Shown one piece after another: positions 58,101 through 64,000 of a stretch of 64,000 nucleotides of DNA. The translations under genes were made by a program, and so were the position numbers. The notes beneath the pieces are model-generated. The model searched no databases and was not told the DNA's origin. It worked only from the letters and a program-made list of their open reading frames with translations. The stretch is taken from assembly GCA_024336345.1 (NCBI GenBank), contig JANFOG010000003.1, forward strand, positions 2,114,501 to 2,178,500. Direction: 5' to 3'. The DNA comes from Mariannaea sp. PMI_226. Lineage: Eukaryota > Ascomycota > Sordariomycetes > Hypocreales > Nectriaceae. Positions within the stretch are counted from its first letter, which is position 1. Each line of letters opens with the position of its first letter.

Positions 58101-61100
58101 CGAGACAGATTTCGAAACCTGGTAATTCCCGGTAACCTCTCCCGCCGTCACTTGAGGCTGAGGTTCTCAACTTTTGGATAATCGGTAATGACAGTCGGTT
58201 GGCGTCTTACTGCTTCCAAAAGGACAAAAAAAAATGCAACAATATCCATCGAGTACACTCAAACAAGAAATTTTCGACCAACTTACCGAGTTCGCCACAT
58301 GATCTTCTTTGATGAAGTGGCTGGGGAGTTGTCGATGAGCCGACATGTTGACAGTCATGGGAACTGCTTGCTGACGGGGTTGGACGATAGTTCTACTAAG
58401 CCACCAACGTTAGCAAATAGTCATTCCAGCTAAAGTCTAGACGGTTGGAGAGCCGATTCGAAAGGCGGTTTTCTCTACCAGGATACTCGTTGCGGGTGGG
58501 AGCAAGGTGGCGTGATTTTCGATCCTCCATCAGCCGTGTGTCCAATGCTCTGTAGTTCCCTCCGGCCGAGATCATGGCAAAGCGCAACTTTCAGTTTCTG
58601 CTCCAAAACACTAAGTCTTTGGCGCAAAGTGACTTGCCTGACTGAGTTCTTCTAACGCCTAAAAAGTTGATGTTGGCTGAATGCAAGGCTTATCCAAATC
58701 ATGAGACTAGACTGGGCGTGGCTGATTGTTGTGAAACACGGGAACCAGTTTGCCAGCTCTAAGAGAAAACAAATAGAAGAAAAGGGTCAGCTGTATATAC
58801 ATCTGATGAGTTTTAGAAGAAGAAAAAATTGCGCCTCATTTGCGAAATCATATTCCACAAATGGAAGCCCGGGAATGGAAAAACAATCACACAATGCTCT
58901 CATTTGGAAGGGGGGTCGATACTGATACGTATCGGGCCAGTGCGGGCCCAAATTGGACCAACCCAGCATTCTCTTCAATGTTCGGCCAAATCAAGTTCAA
59001 TTTTGCTGCTGGATTTGAACTGAAGATTCTGGCAACGCGTCTTGGAGGACAAGGCAGTGGGAAGTGAGCCGGGTTGAAAAGAATACCAGGCGATTATGTG
59101 AAGTACATCCATGATGAAGGAAAGAAGCAGTTGCGAGAACATACCTGTGTGTTTCGGATTCGGTAATTTTGGAGTTGCTGCCGCTGGCTCAGCTCCGCCT
59201 TGCAGAAACGAATGGTGAAAAAGAGAGATCGTAACGGAATCCACGTGTTGGTACCGAAAACTCGGGCCGTTACGCAAAGTTGCTCTCAAGCTGCGGTTGG
59301 AGTGGCAGCCGATCTAGGATCAGCAATGGAAGAGCCCTGCTGGTGAATGCAAAATAAGGCTTGTGGAGAGAGGCCAGAGAGGATGCAGCTCAAACTTGGT
59401 TGCACCTTGGTGCTTGGTCAGTTCGTGCAAGGCCGACGATTTACTTCGAGAATCAGCGAATGCATGGAGACAAGAGCTCGCAGGGATGGGCCCGGGACGC
59501 AAGACATACATAGTACCTGAAAGCGTTGGAGTGCGTGTGAGGTTAAGTAAAGACTGGACTGGCAAGTGGACAGAGGGACGGCCAGGGTTTTGACTTGCTA
59601 GGATGGGGTGTCTGCGAAAATGAAGATGAGAGGTTAACGCGGAGCGGCACTGCAAGATGTACCTCCCCCACAAGCCTGAGCCCGTCTGTACAGCTTGGGT
59701 TTTCCAGGACCTGGCAAAGGGGGCCCCGTCAGATCCCGAATAATCGGCACCCCAGCACAGTATTTTGTACAGTACCGTATGTTACGACTGAAGCACCAAA
59801 CTCCGATGTCCCACTTCGGCGATGATCCAGAAACCGAGCCCAAGAAGACGCCGGGGTATGGTAAGGGGTAGTTTGTGGGTCACAGGATAAAAAAAAAAAA
59901 ACCAGACACTCGTATAGGAAGTACCCTACTGGTCCGTGCAAATTAAAATCCCATGATAAGATCAGTAAAACAATAAGAACGCATGAGGGTTTTTATCAGT
60001 TTGTATCTGAAAAATCTATTGTCGAGATCGGGTGAAGCAAGAGGAATGGCCCCTATGGCGGCCATGTGTGAGCAAGGGGGGCCAGTCAACCAGGCAAAAG
60101 GGTGTGGTTCAGCGTTGACTCACTGTGAACTTGGTGGACCTTTAGCACACGACACGCCTTGATCCTGGCAGAAAGTTGCTCTTCTCGCGTCGTCGTGGTG
60201 GAACCGTTGTCTGTCAATGAATTGGGGTCAGCGCTAGTCCTGGCCTGGCATCCGGGAAATTTGAGTGCCTGCAGGCCAAAGCCAAGGGGCCCTGACTGAA
60301 AATTGGACAAGCAAGTCCCTGGAGCCAGGTGGCGAATGATATCGATCGCGGTGTTGCGCGGCGTAAATGCAACTTTGATGAAGCCTCGTAGCGCCTCTTA
60401 GGGCCGCTGGCCAGTTCAGATTGGACATGCAGATTGAGCTCCATAGCCATGGAAATTATTCAAGGTGGGTAATTTATGTATCCATCGCTGCAGTAATTTG
60501 TGTCAACGCAAAAGCTAAGCGCCACAGTGAAATGGATGCAAACGAAGCCTGACTGAATTATTTTCATGGAATACATACTGCACGGGGCTTCGTATCAGGT
60601 GCAGGCAGTTCTTCGCGCATGGTCGATCGTCATCGCATTATTCTGGAATAGCCGGATATTGCATTTCGCATATCAGATTGGATGCTCCGTATCGTTACTC
60701 ACGATTGTCCACCATATGCAACAGGCCGAAAAGTTTTATAATGTCAAAGGCGACATGCATGAGGATAAGCATCCGATCCGATCCGGAAACATATCGACTA
60801 ATTAACTTGCTCTGAGTTCCGCTCTATCGACAGTTTTGCCGAAGCGTAAGGTTTGGCGGCTGGCTGCTGGTTCCTGACGAGTGATAGCTCGGACGAATTA
60901 CAGGCGCCCGTAACCCGAAAAGAGACAGTTGCTTCAAAGCTGATGAAGAGGCGCAAAACATCGAATGTATGTTAGTCTCGTAACCAGGATCCCGCTGTTC
61001 TCAATGCTGGTGGCTAAATTTTCCGGGCCAGGTGTGCTCAAGATGAGGCTGAAAGGCCGGCTGGGAGTTGTTCTCGCAGAAAATATGCGGCTGTCATCTG

Positions 61101-64000
61101 ACGTACCTTCCCACCTGTCACCACTCAAGAAATCTCTCTTGGCTACGAACGAAGACCGAAGACTTAGCAAATGGCAAGAGCAAGGGGGGGGGCAGTGGGG
61201 GAAGAGCCGCAGTTAGGAAAGATCGATTGGTATCAGGGCAAGACGGCACAGTGACATATCCACCACTCCCAGCGTCAGGGATGGCCAAGGACTGTGCAGG
61301 ATGTTGCGGCTATGGATCAAGCCATGAACAGGTCTAATCATGAAATAGATACAGTACGTCATGTCTCGTTATGAACCTGGAAGTCTCTGCTTCCGCTCAA
61401 GACATGGGCGCCGTAGTATGCGTGGGGTGGCGTCCCATTAGGCTGGGCGGCAAGGCGGGTGGGCATGGGTGAGAGCTTTCTTCCCGTGCCCCAAGCAATG
61501 TTGAAGATTGAAAATCCTCGTCTGCATCCGATATGTTCACATGTGTTCACAGAGCAATCCCGGAGCCAAGGGGTCACACGGCCTGAGGCTCTTAGGGTTG
61601 GGCAGTGGAAAAAGCAACCAGGTCTCAGTTCTCCGCATAGGGACTGCCCCAGCAACTATTTCTTGTCTAAGTGATCCTCTATTGTTCTGCTCCCGCCACG
61701 CGAATCGAAATACAGAAGCCCACATCTTCGACACTGGAAAAAAAATTAAGTGAGTAGACAATTGAGCTTCGCTCCCAGTTGCATGGATTCGGTGGGAATT
61801 TAGCAAGCTGTAGGCCTCATGTTGACAGCCTCTGTCACCCACCCCATGACTGCTCTTGGCTTGTGTTTACTCCCTGTGCTCAGGGATGTCCAGCTGGGGT
61901 TGATGATCTACAGTCCCTTACTCAGGGTCCAGCTCAAGTGTGGCAACGCGAGACTAAGGTGTTGACCAGGGTGTGGCAGATCAATTGTTTGGATGGGAGC
62001 TAGGATCTCATATAGGGTAGTTTTGGAACTGTTTTTGCTTCGAGGGAATAATGTGATAATTTGTTGATAGAAACAAGTAGGGATGATGTTTTAGCACGTA
62101 TTCACGATAGAATGAACGATGATCTACTAGGAGGAGTGAGTCTTTATATGACTTAGCATGTCCCCATAGATTTGTTTGGGGATTGAAATCCTTTCCACGA
62201 TGTTTCGCTACGAGAATCTGCCAACGACTGACATTTTGAAAATAGTCACTTAGCGAAGCGAAGCAAAGGATATATTCTACATAATATACTAGCACACTGT
62301 ACCCTCCACAATCATATGTCAGCAATGTAGGTGCATTGCCTGTATATGGTTTGCACGCTGAAGTCTATGAAGTGGTCTTCCACCCAGCCCATCAGTGTGG
62401 GAACGCTTTGTGGCAACGATGTGTGTGGTATTTTGGAGAACAGGGGACACGAATAAAGTTGTAACGGTCAAGCAAGAGTCGGCTTGGCGGCGGCCATGCG
62501 AAGCGGGAGACCAGGATGAGACCACCTCAGTCGGGTCAGTGGAGATAAGAGGGCCTCCTGGAGTCTGGCAAAGCTTCCAGCCCCTGTATGAGTCCGCGTT
62601 TGTGGGAAGCTCAAACCCAACAGGGGACGGGTACCAATGTGGCCCTGACGGGGGTTCTTGGTTAAAGTTTGGGGTAGGCAACGCACCAAGTCGGGCACAT
62701 CTACACAGAAACAACAAGGGAACGTCTGGACCAGCATGACAGATAATTAGAATCTTTGAATAGGAACGCACATTGAGCCACGATATGGCACATCAGATAT
62801 GGACTCACAAAGATGCACTGTAAAGCTCACTGTACTAGCATTATACGGAATAGACGGACAATGAGATGAGCTAGGGGTATAGTGGGCCAGGGTATTAATT
62901 ACACTATGTACCAGAGGAACTACGGTGAGGAGTGAAGAGAACATGTTGTTATGCAGAACAGATCGCTACGCACTCCGGATCAAGGAGTCGGATGTAGCCA
63001 GAAGAGGAGCTCGGAGGAAAACTCACCACACCTCGGAGCGTCCTATCGGAAAAGCGATGTATGCCCTCAAGGACTGGGTGTGTGATATGGGAAGTACCTT
63101 ATACGAAGGCATCAAGCATTGATTCCTATTCGAATCTTTTACGGAGAGTGGAGGTAGGGGATGGCACGATAGATGGGTGGCCAGCGATGGCCTGTGCGGG
63201 CAAGCTGCCACCATCCGCCTCCTCCAGCCCCCTTGCCTGGGCACCGGCAAGGGCGGGAAGGGGAGGGGGGGGAGGGTAGGATTTGAGAAGACCAAGTGTC
63301 CAAACTCCTGAGAAGGAGGAGATTTGGCATGGGCGAGGGATGGCACGGGGAGCCATCGAGATGGGCTTCCCGGGTACAGCCCATGTGGCCCCTGGTGTGG
63401 TCTATCATTTCCTTCCCATCTGCCAACGTAATAGTTCGACCCTCTTTCGAGCTACTCCGTAATAGGTCAGCGGATGCTAAGCAAACTCGGAACAGGCGCG
63501 CGAGTGTCCATCCCACTTACCGTGCGATGTGATGGTTGGTCGCGGTACGTGGAATGCCTGGGCTGTTGGAAGAAGGTGAAGTTCGAGCACTGTCCAATGA
63601 GTTGAAGCAAGCAAGCAAGCGAGCGCGAGCGCAAGCTACTTCCGGGCGATGAATAGGAGAACGGTTAAAAGGCACCAGATCAAATAACGAAGAATACTAC
63701 AACTAACTGTCTGAGATATCGACGTCTGGTACTCAGCCTTGCCTTTTGCCGTGTATCTTGAGGAGAGGCAACATCTTTGACAACTGGTACCCGTTGTGGG
63801 GCTCAGTAGGCACATGCTGTAGAAAAGGATTTGATTAGTAGTTGCTCATTCATCAAATGCTGAACAATCGAATGGTCCCATCCACCGTCAGATGCAGATT
63901 GGGTCCTTACTCCATAGTCCATACTTGCAATGTGTGCCATACGTGAGGCGGCAGGCTTAATTGGGAAGTAGCTAGATACTCGGATATCTTCAGTTGTGGC
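55182..64000. other. 8.8-kb region without a supported gene
   Basis: It begins with the probable promoter and leader of gene B (to about 55950). Further right I find no ORF with domain-like composition, no intron-linked exon chain and no RNA gene. The longest ORF (57489-58151, minus) has no recognisable content. Local features: G-runs (55687-55693, 61184-61192), GCAAGCAAGCAAGC and GAGCGCGAGCGC near 63607-63633, and TACTCCGTAATA at 63453. It could hold lncRNA, regulatory DNA or decayed sequence. Confidence 0.5.

Noticed and set aside
57489..58151. 220-codon minus-strand ORF in the right-hand gene-free region
   Set aside because: Ser/Arg/Gly-rich without domain, signal or intron context, and another ORF overlaps it in a different frame. 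Kept as non-coding.

Overview
The window is nuclear DNA from a filamentous ascomycete, most likely a sordariomycete and perhaps Hypocreales. That placement is inferred. It rests on short introns (about 50-100 nt) with GTAAGT/GTATGT donors and CTAAC-type branch points, on gene content (a fungal V-ATPase c' subunit, Pal1, Rom2, PKA-C2), and on long intergenic spaces full of TACCTAGGTA-like and TACTCCGTA-like motifs and simple repeats. I see no operons, prophage, CRISPR array, rRNA or convincing tRNA.

Layout, left to right. 1-522: 3' end of an unrecognised gene (+). 1211-1996: VMA11, six exons (-). 4164-7991: ROM2-type RhoGEF (+). 9028-10487: a divergent RecA/Rad51-fold protein with both Walker motifs degenerate (-). 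11688-13792: PAL1 (-). About 6.5 kb without genes follows. 20252-21308: an atypical short-chain dehydrogenase (-), divergent from a Nudix hydrolase at 22285-22890 (+). 23452-26867: GRAM-TBC-EF-hand RabGAP of the Gyp2/Mdr1 type (-). 31463-32855: PKA catalytic subunit 2 (+). 34242-36067: inositol polyphosphate 5-phosphatase with a C-terminal membrane anchor (-). 40428-41758: casein kinase 1 (-). 47693-49963: proline-rich protein of unknown function (-). 51978-52907 and 53608-55181: two neighbouring paralogues of an uncharacterised fungal domain (-). 55182-64000 has no gene I can support.

Many of the identifiable genes belong to signalling, polarity and membrane traffic: RhoGEF (cell wall integrity), Pal1 (cell shape and endocytic sites), RabGAP, phosphoinositide phosphatase, PKA, CK1 and the vacuolar proton pump. 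Each has its own promoter. Nothing indicates a metabolic cluster or a mobile defence system.

The points most worth a second look are the Rad51-like pseudo-ATPase, the tandem unknown-domain paralogues (one with a length-neutral 57-nt intron), the dehydrogenase whose catalytic Tyr position is His and whose intron appears to be GC-AG, the tail-anchored 5-phosphatase, and a TCACGTGAC element in front of VMA11. Exon boundaries were read by eye from splice signals and reading-frame continuity. They are predictions, not transcript-supported facts.
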